Of a stretch of 64,000 nt of DNA, positions 13,386 to 24,194 are shown piece by piece. The translations under genes and the position numbers were made by a program. Numbering within the stretch: position 1 is the stretch's first letter; the number at the start of each line of letters is the position of its first letter. This DNA comes from Hordeum vulgare subsp. vulgare (lineage: Eukaryota > Streptophyta > Magnoliopsida > Poales > Poaceae), in contig NC_058522.1 of NCBI RefSeq assembly GCF_904849725.1, positions 194,513,468-194,577,467 of the forward strand, written 5' to 3'. Under the pieces are notes generated by a model that was not told the DNA's origin, did no database searches, and was given only the letters and a program-made list of their open reading frames with translations.

Positions 13386-15213
13386 TGTTGGAATTATGCC
13401 TTAGAGACAATAATAAATATAGTTATTATTATAATTCCTGTATCAAGATAATCGTTTATTATCCATGATATAATTGTATTGAATGAAGACTCATTTACAT
13501 GTGTGGATACATAGACAAAACACTGTCCCTAGCAAGCCTCTAGTTGGCTAGCCAGTTGATCAAAGATAGTCAGTGTCTTCTGATTATGAACAAGGTGTTG
13601 TTGCTTGATAACTGGATCACGTCATTAGGAGAATCACGTGATGGACTAGACCCAAACTAATAGACGTAGCATGTTGATCGTGTCATTTTGTTGCTACTGT
13701 TTTGTGCGTGTCAAGTATTTGTTCCTATGACCATGAGATCATATAACTCACTGAAACCGGAGGAATACTTTGTGTGTATCAAACGTCGCAACGTAACTGG
13801 GTGACTATAAAGATGCTCTACAGGTGTCTCCGAAGGTGTTAGTTGAGTTAGTATGGATCATGACTGGGATTTGTCACTCCGTGTGACGGAGAGGTATCTC
13901 GGGGCCCACTCGGTAATACAACTTCAACACAAGCCTTGCAAGCAATGTGACTTAGTGTAAGTTGCGGGATCTTGTATTACGGAACGAGTAAAGAGACTTG
14001 CCGGTAAACGAGATTGAAATAGGTATGCGGATACTGACGATCGAATCTCGGGCAAGTAACATACCGAAGGACAAAGGGAATGACATACGGGATTATATGA
14101 ATCCTTGGCACTGAGGTTCAAACGATAAGTTCTTCGTAGAATATGTAGGATCCAATATGGGCATCTAGGTCCCGCTATTGGATATTGACCGAGGAGTCTC
14201 TCGGGTCATGTCTACATAGTTCTCAAACCCGCAAGGTCTGCACACTTAAGGTTCGACGTTGTTTTATGCGTATTTGAGTTATATGGTTGGTTACCGAATG
14301 TTTTTCGGAGTCCTGGATGAGATCATGACGTCACGAGGGTTTCCGGAATGGTCCGAAAACGAAGATTGATATATAGGATGGCCTCATTTGATTACTGGAA
14401 GGTTTTCGGAGTTACCGGGAATGTACTGGGAATGACGAATGGGTTCCGGGAGTTCACCGGGGGGGGGGGGGCAACCCACCCCGGGGAAGCCCATAGGCCT
14501 TGAGGGTGGCGCACCAGCCCTTAGTGGGCTGGTGGGACATCCCAAAAGGGGCCCTATGCGCATTGGTAGAAACATCAAAGAGAAAGAAAGAAAAAAAAGG
14601 AGGTGGGAAGGGAAGGAAGGACTCCCACCCACCAAACCAAGTCCAACTCGGTTTGGGGGGGGGGGGAGACCTTCCCCCCTTGGCTCGGCCGACCCCCTTG
14701 GGGCTCCTTGAGCCCCAAGGCAAGGCCCCCCTCTCCCACCTATATATACGGAGGTTTTAGGGCTGATTTGAGACGACTTTTCCACGGCAGCCCGACCACA
14801 TACCTCCACGGTTTTTCCTCTAGATCGCGTTTCTGCGGAGCTCGGGCGGAGCCCTGCTGAGACGAGATCATCACCAACCTCCGGAGCACCGTCACGCTGC
14901 CGGAGAACTCTTCTACCTCTCCGTCTCTCTTGCTGGATCAAGAAGGCCGAGATCATCGTCGAGCTGTACGTGTGCTGAACGCGGAGGTGCCGTCCGTTCG
15001 GTACTAGATCGTGGGACTGATCGCGGGATTGTTCGCGGGGCGGATCGAGGGACGTGAGGACGTTCCACTACATCAACCGCATTTACTAACGCTTCTGCTG
15101 TACGGTCTACAAGGGTACGTAGATCACTCATCCCCTCTCATAGATGGACATCACCATGATAGGTCTTCGTGCGCGTAGGAAATTTTTTGTTTCCCATGCG
15201 ACGTTCCCCAACA
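13386..15213 (+). repeat. 3' LTR of copia-1
   Basis: 1828 bp, about 2% different from the 5' LTR. G runs at 14459-14471 and 14655-14666; TATA box at 14741-14748; ends CCCCAACA followed by the duplicated ATGCC. Confidence 0.95.
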
Positions 15214-15218
15214 ATGCC
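15214..15218. repeat. Target-site duplication of copia-1, right copy (ATGCC)
   Basis: Exact match to 6260-6264. Confidence 0.93.
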
Positions 15219-15442
15219 TACTTGCAATTACACCACCAACATCATCATCTTGCAAGATCACATACACACACACATCACTTCTCCCAAGAACAGACACACA
15301 CACATGCATCTAGTCTACTATAGCTGCAGAGGAACAAAATAATACTATGCCATCTGCCATCTTATGTTTAAGGCACAAAACAAAAAACAGAGCAAAAGAG
15401 CATATCCAGCAAAAAAACAAGAGGTAAAATAAAAAGGGGGCA

Positions 15443-15507
15443 CCCCAGGGATCGAACCCCTGTGCCTCTGGTGCAAAGCCATCTATACTACCACTGTGTT
15501 GCACTAG
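15443..15507 (-). other. tRNA-like module 1 (pol III box A/box B pattern) in the gypsy-1 LTR
   Basis: On the minus strand a box-A-like stretch TAGTGCAACAC (15506-15496, last base off consensus) is followed by GGTTCGATCCC (15458-15448), an exact match to the box B consensus GGTTCGANNCC, at tRNA-like spacing. No clean acceptor stem is visible, so it is a relic or mimic and not a tRNA gene. Confidence 0.45.
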
Positions 15508-15599
15508 CTTACTCGACAGAGAGGGAAGCCCAATCAGGTTAAACTGTCTCTGGGACTTACCGTGCAGAGCAACGAAAAAAAATAGCAAAAGGTGCCTAA

Positions 15600-15660
15600 G
15601 GGGGGAATCGAACCTGCGCCCTCCATCAAGCACGCCACGCTAGCTACCACTGGGCTACGA
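15600..15660 (-). other. tRNA-like module 2 (pol III box A/box B pattern) in the gypsy-1 LTR
   Basis: On the minus strand TAGCCCAGTGG (15657-15647) fits box A consensus TRGYNNARNNG, and GGTTCGATTCC (15614-15604) fits box B. Spacing is tRNA-like. Both modules share CAGTGGTAG next to box A, so they may be ancient duplicates of one tRNA-derived unit. Confidence 0.5.
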
Positions 15661-17169
15661 TACGGTGTCTGAACCACTACGCGCTGCGAAACAGAAGAGG
15701 TAACCTCCCTGCTTATCTGCTACTAGCGGCTGACCGGAACAGGGGAGGGGTCTCGCCGGCGATGCGAGCCAAATCCAGTTCCGGCTCATGGAGGGGAGGA
15801 AGCCCACACACACATGAACTCATTTCACGTCCTAACTACTCCCGATGGACTCTACAACGGCGTGACGACGGTGATCGGCGGCTCTGGCGACAGAGGTGAT
15901 GCGCACAATGATTCTACGGCTACGGTGCCCGAACTGGGACAGGGAGGAAGCAGGAGGAGCACTACCTCACGCACGGGTCAAGGAGGAAGCGTCCCATAGT
16001 GGAAGTAGAGGAAGACGGGCGCCGACGAAGCTGCTCGTCAAAGAAGACGCGTCGTCATGGAGAAGAGGAAGCAGGGGCGATGTGGTTGATCCAGCGGCGG
16101 GAACGAGCCCCTAGAGAGGCCTGCGAGCTCCTGGACCTCTCGTCGAGGAGGAAGAGGCACCACAGCAACGACGGCAACCTCCCTCAACCGTCGTCCATGG
16201 CGGATCCGCCACACTTACCTTGCTACGACGATGCAGAGAGGAGGGTGATGAGATCTGGGTGGAGCGGCGGCGGAAGGGGAAACCCTAGCCGAGGCACGGA
16301 CGCCAAGGCTCTTTATGGGGCGAGAGGGGAAGCGAGGGGCGCGTGGGTGGCCATGTGCTTGTCCTCTCTGCGGTGGAACAGAGGGGATCGAAGGAGCCGC
16401 TGACAGGCGGGACCCACTGTCGAGATGGAAAGGGGGAGGATGATGACGGACGCGCGACGGGCTCGCGAGGGAAAAGTCTGATGGGCCGCTAAGTGGGAGG
16501 GAGCCCATTTAGTGCGCTAGATAGAGAAATAGAGCCCCGTGTCTATTTCCTTTTTTTTTGAAAAATAAAAGAGAGAAATAAAAATAGGCACAGGGCAAAA
16601 TCAAAGGGATAAAATCAAATGGAAAATTGCCGTGGACGTGAAAATGAACCAACTATTTAAATAAAATACTTCCAACATTTATGGGGCTACTTTCGTAAAT
16701 CCAAAACAGCATTTATTTATTCTGTTTTGTGATTTATATTCACCCTCAAGACCAATAATAAAACTCCAAATCATCACATCATCATCTCCACAATAAACTC
16801 TAAACACGAGACATTTTAAAACAGCTTTTGGGAAGATGGAATTTTGAACATGAGATAAAAGGAAAGGAAAAGGGTTTGAAATTGCAAGGAGCTTGGGAAT
16901 ACATAGCAACCACTCCTACACTCCACACACCATCATCACATGTGCATCAACACATGAAATTACAAGACCCACTCTAAGACATGGCAAGGTATAGATGCAA
17001 GCAACTCAAGGCACGGTAAGAATGGTATGACATGGATGCATTCATGCAACAGAAGAAATACAAGGTGACACATGAATTCATACATGCATAGATAGCTCTC
17101 ATGACAATGTCAAGGTGGTCCCACATGGAAGGTTACAACAAGGGAAAGCTTTACACTTGGGGCACTACA

Positions 17170-17600
17170 TCTAGGTAGTCAAAATGGCGTGGTAGATATA
17201 CTTTAGACTTTGCACCTCCACCAATCATATAGTTTGAAAGGTAATCTTGAGTAAACTGGTTTGGGAACTACTACAAACAAAAATTTATTCAGACATTGTA
17301 ATTTTGTAAGGTAACAACTCATTATGGACAACAAAAATAAGGGTCGAGAGTTCTTAATTACCATCCTGCAGTTCATTGTTGTCTTAGATATGGTGTAAAC
17401 ATATAGTTTTGCCATATTTAGTACCATTTTATTAACAATCTTTATTAGTTTTCTTACTTGATGTTGGTCCATGAATATCTGATTGCCCCATACGCAAAAA
17501 GGGTTGATGCATGGATCTTTACAAGTATTATATGTACCTACAAGTAACAAGCTAGTTATTTTTAGAAGGTAAACTGAAATTGCACAATTATGTAGTATAG
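17170..17600. other. AT-rich sequence without recognised features
   Basis: Lies between the gypsy-1 LTR edge and the MITE. A minus-strand ORF of 154 codons spans part of it (17667-17203) but has no family resemblance and a composition typical of AT-rich non-coding DNA. Confidence 0.5.
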
Positions 17601-17692
17601 TATTCCCTGTCCCGGTATATAATATCTTGTTACATCCAAAATACTCACATAGTTTATGTATTAACATCTTATACTATGGGGTGGATGGAGTA
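17601..17692. mobile_element. Degenerate Stowaway-type MITE
   Basis: A 92-bp unit bounded by TA on both sides. The left end TTCCCTGTCCC and the right end, GGGGTGGATGGAG, resemble the inverted termini CTCCCTCCGTCCC of grass Stowaway elements (Tc1/mariner class). The inner arms are AT-rich and partly complementary (AATATCTT near the left, ATCTTATACTAT near the right). Several mismatches show age. Confidence 0.6.
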
Positions 17693-17869
17693 TCCTAGAT
17701 GGAAAACAAAAGTCGTTGCCAATATTGTGTTGGGTAACAATATTGAAAGGCATGTTAAGTATGACATGCTAAATATCAAGAAAATATATGCATGGTAACA
17801 GCATGATCATAAAATGATAGCTTCAGTGTGCAGGTTTAAGCATACTAGCTAATAAAATAAGAAGTGGAG

Positions 17870-18490
17870 AGGTGTTTTAACTGCAATAGGCTTAACAATT
17901 AAAATATAGTCATTCAAACTGGTATTGTGCATTTTTAAGCACACTAGTTATTGTTACATAAAAATGTAAAGGCATATGCTCACTACAATAGGCTTAACAA
18001 CAACTATATATAGCCATTCATAGTGGTACTATTTAAATTGCATAGAATGTAGCAGGTACTTAAATATCAAATTATATAAACGAACATCACATTGTGAAAA
18101 AATTGAAATAAACACTGAGCGTTTTAACTACACCAGGCTTAACAAGAACCACATATGGTCGTTGAAACTGGTATGATGAGATTGAACCAGAAAGTACATA
18201 CTTGCACATATATAACTTCACAATGTGAATAACTGAAATAAACATGGCATACTATATTGCAATTGAACCTGGACATATGCCCACTACAAACAACCGAGCA
18301 AGGAAAATAGTTAAACAATGCATATGCTCACTAGAACATGCTTAATAGAATCAAAAATGGTCATTCAAAGTGTACCGTTGAAATCACATAGAACGTAGAT
18401 GGTGCTTAAACATCAAATTCTATAACTGAACATCACATGTGAAATAACTAAAATAAACAGTGCACGTGTTAACTGCATCAAGTTTAATAG
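17870..18490. repeat. Field of decayed tandem repeats (about 100-200-bp period)
   Basis: The phrase RGGCTTAACA or a decayed form occurs at about 17885, 17987, 18132, 18335 and 18476. It is followed each time by a related string (TATRGTCATTCAAACTGGT type) and, in three copies, by AACATCACAnTGTGAA and GAAATAAACA. Spacing varies from 102 to 203 bases, so units have gained and lost pieces. No coding potential. Confidence 0.55.
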
Positions 18491-18837
18491 GAACTACACA
18501 CTAGTGCACAAAAGCCTAGCTATGGCGTGGCAAAAATGGCATTGCTTGCGTAGACACCCAATGCCACCAATATGGTGCCACACTTAAAAATAGTGGTGGC
18601 GTTGGGTCCCAGGCCAACAGTATATTACATGTTTATGGCGTGTCCATATGTCCAACACGAGCAATTTGTTGTTTTGATAATAAAAAATACTACTTCAAAA
18701 ACTAAGAGGTTTAACTTCACAAAAGGTACTGATAATTTAAACATACTCATAAACTTCATAGTTTAATACTTAGTACCGATCATTGAAACATACTCATGAA
18801 CATATAGTTTCAAACCTAATTAGTGTTGATCAACTAA

Positions 18838-19188
18838 CTACTCTTTATGATGAAGGATTATCCAAAGCTGACGCATATTCTTCCGATTGCTCTCTCCATC
18901 TTGTTTGAAGTGAGCAACGGTTGTCTGTAGATCAATCCTATCTGTCCTGAGTTGTTTTTTCTTCAGCTCTAACTTATCCCTCTCCTCCATCAATTGATCC
19001 CTCAGCTACCTCAGTTTGTTTGACCTAGTGAGAGCATTAGCACCCTCTGTGAGGAGACTATCAATTTATTTATTCACTATGACATTGTGTTCTTCGAGAT
19101 TTTTGATGCTCCACTTTAATGACTCTAAGAGCCATTGATTCCACTGCTCCACGTCGCCCAATGATTCTTTGCTTGATGAATTTTCCAT
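18838..19188 (-). pseudogene. Small coiled-coil protein gene of a CACTA-like element, two nonsense codons
   Basis: Read from the ATG at 19188-19186, the frame gives 116 codons beginning MENSSSKESLGDVEQWNQWL and ends at TAG (18840-18838). It is rich in Lys, Glu, Gln and Leu with heptad-like spacing (LMEERDKLELKKKQLRTD), as expected for a coiled coil. Two in-frame stops interrupt it, one after VIVNK and one after SNKLR. I recall similar short acidic/basic coiled-coil proteins starting MEN near the ends of Triticeae CACTA elements, but their role is unknown to me. The frame is otherwise intact, so it was once a real protein. Confidence 0.5.
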
Positions 19189-19371
19189 GCGTGATGTTTA
19201 AAATTATGTATAATTACGAATCATTATGTAAAAGGCTAGTAGTACTGATGAACTAAAAAACTAGTAGTACTAATGAACTAAACAACTAGTAGTATAATAG
19301 TTTATATCTATCATGGTGAATTCATCTAGTGAAGTAGCAAAATCAATCATCCATTCTAGTTTTATAGCAAG

Positions 19372-19525
19372 CTAGCATTCTAGATTTTTCTATCATGGCA
19401 AATTAGTTTCTAGCAATCTAGCATTCTAGTTTTTTTATCATGGGAATTAGTTTCTAGCAATCTTGCATTCTAGTTTTTTATCATGGTGAATTACTCTACG
19501 ATCTAGGATTCTAGTTTTCTTTTTT
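19372..19525. repeat. Minisatellite of about 41-46 bp, 3.5 copies
   Basis: Units start at 19372, 19418, 19462 and 19503 (partial), each beginning CTAGCATTCTAG or a variant and running through TTTTTTATCATGG and AATTAGTTTCTAGCAAT. Lies inside the CACTA-like relic. Confidence 0.75.
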
Positions 19526-19954
19526 GCATAAAAAAATAAGTGGAGATAGGAACATACTCCACGCGAGGAGGGTCTGCCCGTGGTGTTGGGCGTTGGAGCG
19601 GGTGGCGGCGGGCGGGGCAACGATGGGCAGAATCGGGCATTGGGGCGGGCGGTGTCGGGCAGACATGGGCATCATTAGGCGGTGGCGGCATCGGGCTGGG
19701 CAGCGGCAGGGATCGAGAGGAGAGAGGACTGGTGGAGTTGTGGATCGAGAGAGTGAGGACGAATAAAGGTTTTTTTTACCGTGCCAAGTGTCTAAAGTGC
19801 TTGCGTGGGCCTAATGGGCCTGAATGCGCAATTCTAGGCCTAATGTGCAACGCAAACACTAAGCTAGTAACTATGACGTACAAATTTAGCCTAGGCGAGC
19901 ACTATTTGAACATATTAGTGCTTGTGTCGGCTAGAAACTGCACGCCACCAATGT

Positions 19955-21493
19955 AAGTTGTGGCTATTATATTATCTGTTTTGGATGTTTTATATGCATT
20001 AACATGCTGTTTTATATTATTTTTGGGACTAACCTATTAATCTAGATCCTAGTGCCAGTTTCTGTTTTTCCACCTTTTTGAATATTGCAGATAAGGAATA
20101 TTAAACGGAGTCCAAACGAAACAAAATCTCCGTAAAGATTTTTCTTGGACCAGAAGACACCCAGGAGACTTGGAGAAGGGTGCAAGGCAATTGCCGGGAG
20201 GCCACAAGCCTGTAGGGCGCGCCCTGGGGGGTGGCCGCGCCCCTGTCTTGTAGCCCCCCTGTAGGTCTCCTAACCCTATTTGTTGGCCTATAAATTCCCA
20301 AATATTCCCGTATCGCCAAAAAGAGGCACAAAAATACTTTTATGCCGCCGGGAGCCTGTGTTCCCGAGAGATCCAATATGGGAGCCTTTTCGGGTAATCT
20401 GTCGGAGAGAGAATTGATCATCGAGGGCATCTACATCAACTCCATTGCCCCTCCGATGATGTGTGAGTAGTTTACCACAGACCTACGTGTCCATAGCTAG
20501 TATCTAGATGGCTTCTTCTCTCTCTTTGATCTTCAATACCATGTTCTTCACGATCTTCAGGGATATCTGTCCAATGTAATACTCTTTTGCAGTGTGTTTG
20601 TCGAGATCCAATGAATTGTGAGTTTATGTTCAGATTATTTATGAATATTATTTGAGTCTCTTCTGAATTCTTATATGCATGATTTCATATCTTTGCAAGA
20701 CTCTTCAAATTATTGGTTTGGTTTGGCCAACTCGATTGGTAATTCTTGCAATGGGAGAAGTGCTTAGTTTTGGGTTCAATCTTGCGGTGTCCTCACCCAG
20801 TGACAGTAGGGGTAGCGAGGCATGTATTTTATTGTTGCCATTATGGGTAAAAAGATGGGGTTTTCATCATATTGCTTGATTTTATCCCTTTACATCATGT
20901 CATCTTAGTTAATGTGTTACTCTGTTCTTCATGAACTTAATACTCTAGATGTAGGCACGAGTCTGTCGATGTGTGGAGTAATAGTAGTAGATGTAGAATC
21001 GTTTCGGTCAACTTGATACGAACGTGATGCCTATATGCATAATCATTTCCTTAGATATCTTCATAATTATTTGCGTTTCTATCAATTGCTCGACAGTAAT
21101 TTGTTCACCCACCGTATTATTTTCCTTCATGAGAGAAGCCTCTAGTGAAACCTATGCCCCCCGGGTCTATATTCCATATCATATCTTCAGATCTATAAAC
21201 TAAAAATACCAAAAATACTTTGCTGCAATTTATTTACTTTTGTTTCTGCAATATTTTATATCTATCTCTATCAAATCTCATCCTTGCAAATAACTCTGAA
21301 AGTATTGACAACCCCTTTATAGCATTGGTGCAAGAGCTTGATTATTTGTGCAGGTACTACTAATGGGGCCTTGCTTGTTCCTCCTACCGGATTGATACCT
21401 TGGTTCTCAACAAACTAAGGGAAACACTTATCTACTTTGCTGCATCGCCCTTTCCTCTTCAAGGGAAAACCAACACAAGATCAAGAGGTAGCA
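19955..21493 (+). repeat. Ty3/gypsy-type LTR (fragment or solo), plus orientation
   Basis: About 1.5 kb with the layout of a Triticeae gypsy LTR. An AT-rich start is followed by GC-rich sequence around 20160-20260, CCTATAAATTCCC (TATA-like, 20289-20301) just downstream, and an end in ...AAGAGGTAGCA at 21493 right before copia-2 sequence. I recall this end from Triticeae gypsy LTRs but will not name the family. The left edge is approximate. No target-site duplication can be matched because copia-2 sequence is present only on the right. Confidence 0.6.
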
Positions 21494-22431
21494 GTGTTGC
21501 GTAAGTAAGATGCGATCATGCTAGATACCCATAACAGCCACGTAAAAATGCAACAACAAATCAAAGGATGTCTAACTTGTCTTTGCAGGGTATGTTGTGA
21601 TATTATATGGCCAAAGAAATGATATGATATATTTGATGTATGATATGATCATGTTGTAATAGTTAAATGTCGACATGCGTTTCAATACTACGGCAACCGG
21701 CAGGAGCCATATGGTTGTCTTTAATTATTTTGCGCTTGGTGATGCTTTGCTTTATCACTAGTTCAGTAGCTTTCGTGGGAACAACATAGTTGGCGCGACA
21801 ACCTTGATGGCAGCACAATGATGGAGATCTAGTGTGGCGCCGGTGATGATGGAGATCATGTCGGTGCTTTGAAGATGGAGATCAAAAGCACAAGTTCATG
21901 GCCATATCATGTCACTTATGATTTGGATGTGATGGTAATGCTTTTATGCACCTTATTTTTCTTAGGACGACGATAGCATTATAAGGTGATCCCTCGCTAA
22001 AATTTCAAGATAAAACTGTGGTCTCCCCGAGTGTGCACCTTTGTGAAAGTTTGTCGTTTCGAGACACCACGTGATGATCGGGTGTGATAGACTCTACGTT
22101 CACATACAACGGGTGCAAAATAGTTGCACACCCGGAACAATCGGGTTAAACTTGACGAGCCTAGCATGTACAGACATGGCCTCGGAACACAAGAGACCGA
22201 AAGGTCGAACATGAGTCATATAGTAGATATGATCAACATAGAGATGTTCACGGTTGAAGCTAACTCAACTCACGTGATGAGCGGACTTGAGTTAGTGAAT
22301 TAGGATCATGTGACACTAGAATTACTAGAGGGATGCCAATTTGAGTCAGAGTTTATTAGTAAAATGATTAGCTAAACGCATTTATCTTGAACATAGTCTA
22401 AGCAATCTTTGCAAATTTTATGTTGTAGATC
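21494..22431 (+). other. Remnant of copia-2 leader
   Basis: Matches the copia-1 leader (GTAAGTAAGATGCGATC, CAACCGGCAGGAGCCATA and similar landmarks) with many small changes. No ORF of interest. Confidence 0.8.
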
Positions 22432-24194
22432 AGTGGCTCGCGGAGTAGCACCCTTGAATTTTAATGCGTTCGTAGAGAATGCAAAGCTGAAAGATGATGG
22501 CAGTAACTGTGTTGACTAGGCCTGTAATCTGAGGATTATCCTCACGGTTTCATAAAAGCAATATGTCTTTGATGCACCGTTAGGTGACATGCCACCCCAA
22601 CCAGCGACCCAACACGTTATGAACACCTGGCTGTCGCGTCTGGATGACTACTCAGTAGTTCAATGTGCAAATTGGTATGGCTTAGAACCGGGACTTCAAA
22701 GACATTTTGAACGTCATGGAACATATGAGATGTTCCAGGAGTTGAAGTTTATCTTTGAGAAGCATGCCCAGATCGAGAGGTAAAAACCTCCGATAAGTTC
22801 TATGCTTGCAAAATAGAGGAGAACGGGTCTGTTAGTGAACATGCGTTCATAATGTCTGGGTACTCTAACCGTCTGGCTGAGTTGGGAATTGCTTTCCCGC
22901 CAGAGGCAATCACTGACAGACTTCTTAAATCACTGCCACCTAGCTATAGGAGCTTGGTGTTGAACTACAACATGCAAGGGATGAATAAATCACTCTCCGA
23001 GCTATTTGCGATGCGAAAGTCGCTGAGTCAGAAATCCAGAATGAACATCAAGTGTTGATGGTCAATACGACCACGAGTTACAAAAAAAACGACAAGGGCA
23101 AGAAGGGTAACTCCAAGAAGAGTGGCAAAGCTGTTGCCCCTCCCATAAAGAAACCCAAGGCTAGACACACGCCGGAAACTGGGTGTTATCATTGCAAGGG
23201 GACTCGTCACTGGAAGCGGAACTACCCCAAGTATATGGACAATAAGAAGGCGGCCAACACCAAATAAGGTATATTTGATATACATGTTATTGATGTCTAC
23301 CTCACCAACTCTCATTGTAGTGCCTGGGTATTTGATACCGGTTCAGTTGCTCACATTTGCAACTCAAAGCAGGAACTAGGCAATAGATGAAAGTTGGCGA
23401 AGGACGAAGTGACGATGTGCGTGGGAAATGGTTCCAAGGTTGATGCGATCGCTGTCGGCACACTCTCACTTAAATATCGTCGAGATTAGTGATGAACCTA
23501 AATAGGTGCTATTTAGTGCTTGCGTTAAGCATGAACATTATATGTGGATGTTGTTTATTGCGAGACGGTTACACAGTTAAGTTAGAGAATAATGATTGTT
23601 CTATTTATGTCAGTAATATCTTTTATGGTCGTGACCCAATGTGAGGGGTTTATTCTTATTGAAACTTGATAGTGATGACGCACATATGCATAACATTGAA
23701 GCCAAAAGATGTAGAGTTGATAATGATAGCGCCACTTTCTTGTGGCATTGCCGCTTAGGTCATATTGGTATAAAACGCATGATGAAACTCCATGCTGATG
23801 GACTTTTGGGGTCACGTGATTTTGAATCACTTGACACATGTGAACCATGCCTCATGGGCAAGATGACTAAGACTGCGCTCTCCGGAACAATGGAGCGTGC
23901 AAGTGACTTGTTGGGGATCATACATATTGATGTGTGCGGACCAATTAGCGTAGAGGCGAGCGGTGGTAATCATTATTTTCTCACCTTCACAAATGATTTG
24001 ACTAGATATGATTATATTTACTTGATGCAACACAAATCTTAAACGTTTGAAAAGTTCAAGCAATTTTAGAGTGAAGTTGAAAATCATCGTAACAAGAAGA
24101 TCGAATTCCTATGATCTGATCGAGGAGGAGAATATCTGAGTTATGAGTTTGGCACTCACTTAAGACAATGTGGAATTGTTTCACAGTTGACACA
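22432..24194 (+). pseudogene. Copia-2 gag-protease-integrase remnant (first part)
   Basis: The gag start codon has become GTG (22432). Gag stops follow early, with a TAG replacing the Trp seen in copia-1 near 22517, a TAA near 22554, and a frameshift near 22783. A nucleocapsid knuckle remnant (CYHCKGTRHWKRNY) has lost its last Cys. The protease D-T-G region (VFDTGSVAHICNS) and the integrase zinc motif (HCRLGHIGIKRM, CEPC) are still visible. The coding sequence is cut at 24194 by the gypsy solo LTR, between the second Asp and the Glu of the integrase. Not functional. Confidence 0.88.

Larger units (their letters stand above)
6265..15213 (+). mobile_element. Full-length Ty1/copia retrotransposon copia-1, BARE/WIS/Angela family
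   Basis: A complete element of 8949 bp with two LTRs (6265-8097 and 13386-15213), a leader, a gag-pol frame, a polypurine tract and an exact 5-bp duplication ATGCC on both sides. Terminal sequences TGTTGG...CCAACA and the gag start (VTLNFNTFLEKAKLKDDGSN) mark the BARE/WIS/Angela family of Triticeae. My hand alignment of the two LTRs finds about 40 differences in about 1830 bases (roughly 2%). At the customary grass rate of 1.3e-8 per site per year this is an insertion under about one million years ago. It landed inside the LTR of gypsy-1. Confidence 0.95.
1..17169 (-). mobile_element. Ty3/gypsy LTR retrotransposon (gypsy-1), partial, interrupted by copia-1
   Basis: Read on the minus strand, the order is LTR, primer-binding site, leader, gag, protease and reverse transcriptase, and the element then runs off the left edge of the window. 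A CCHC knuckle, a DSG protease and an RT of the Ty3 type place it in Ty3/gypsy. The LTR is split by copia-1. The very long LTR and the single gag-pol frame fit a Tekay/Del-like chromovirus, but the integrase and any chromodomain lie outside the window, so the lineage is an inference. The right boundary at 17169 is the reverse complement of an LTR-like start TGTAGTGCC. It cannot be confirmed by a target-site duplication because the other end of the element is missing. Confidence 0.8.
15219..17169 (-). repeat. LTR of gypsy-1, part 2 (outer portion)
   Basis: Continuation of the interrupted LTR; the CA-rich sequence matches in character on both sides of copia-1. It holds two tRNA-like modules (15443-15507, 15600-15660), a GC-rich block at about 15700-16500, and an AT-rich outer part. 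No real gene: predicted ORFs in the GC-rich block overlap on both strands and match nothing I know. The outer edge reads TGTAGTGCCCC on the minus strand at 17169, a plausible LTR start. Joined, the LTR is about 5.2 kb. Confidence 0.6.
18499..19954 (-). mobile_element. Relic of a CACTA-like transposon (one end visible)
   Basis: A CACTAGTGCACAAAAGCC terminus at 18499 opens a region with repeated GGCGTGGC and ATGCCACCA motifs like CACTA subterminal repeats, and the same motif (ACGCCACCAAT) recurs at about 19940. Between them lies a small gene with coiled-coil character. The right terminus (expected ...CTAGTG) is missing, apparently cut off by the gypsy LTR fragment that follows. Family membership is an inference. 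Confidence 0.42.

Noticed and set aside
15443..15660. Functional tRNA genes
   Set aside because: Box A and box B patterns are present, but no paired acceptor stem or complete cloverleaf could be drawn.
15896..16508. ORFs of 97-134 codons on both strands in the GC-rich block of the gypsy-1 LTR
   Set aside because: High GC content makes long open frames by chance; no start context, no motif and no homologue that I recognise.
17203..17667. Minus-strand ORF of 154 codons
   Set aside because: AT-rich with runs of Ile/Leu/Lys/Tyr, overlaps the MITE and has no family resemblance.
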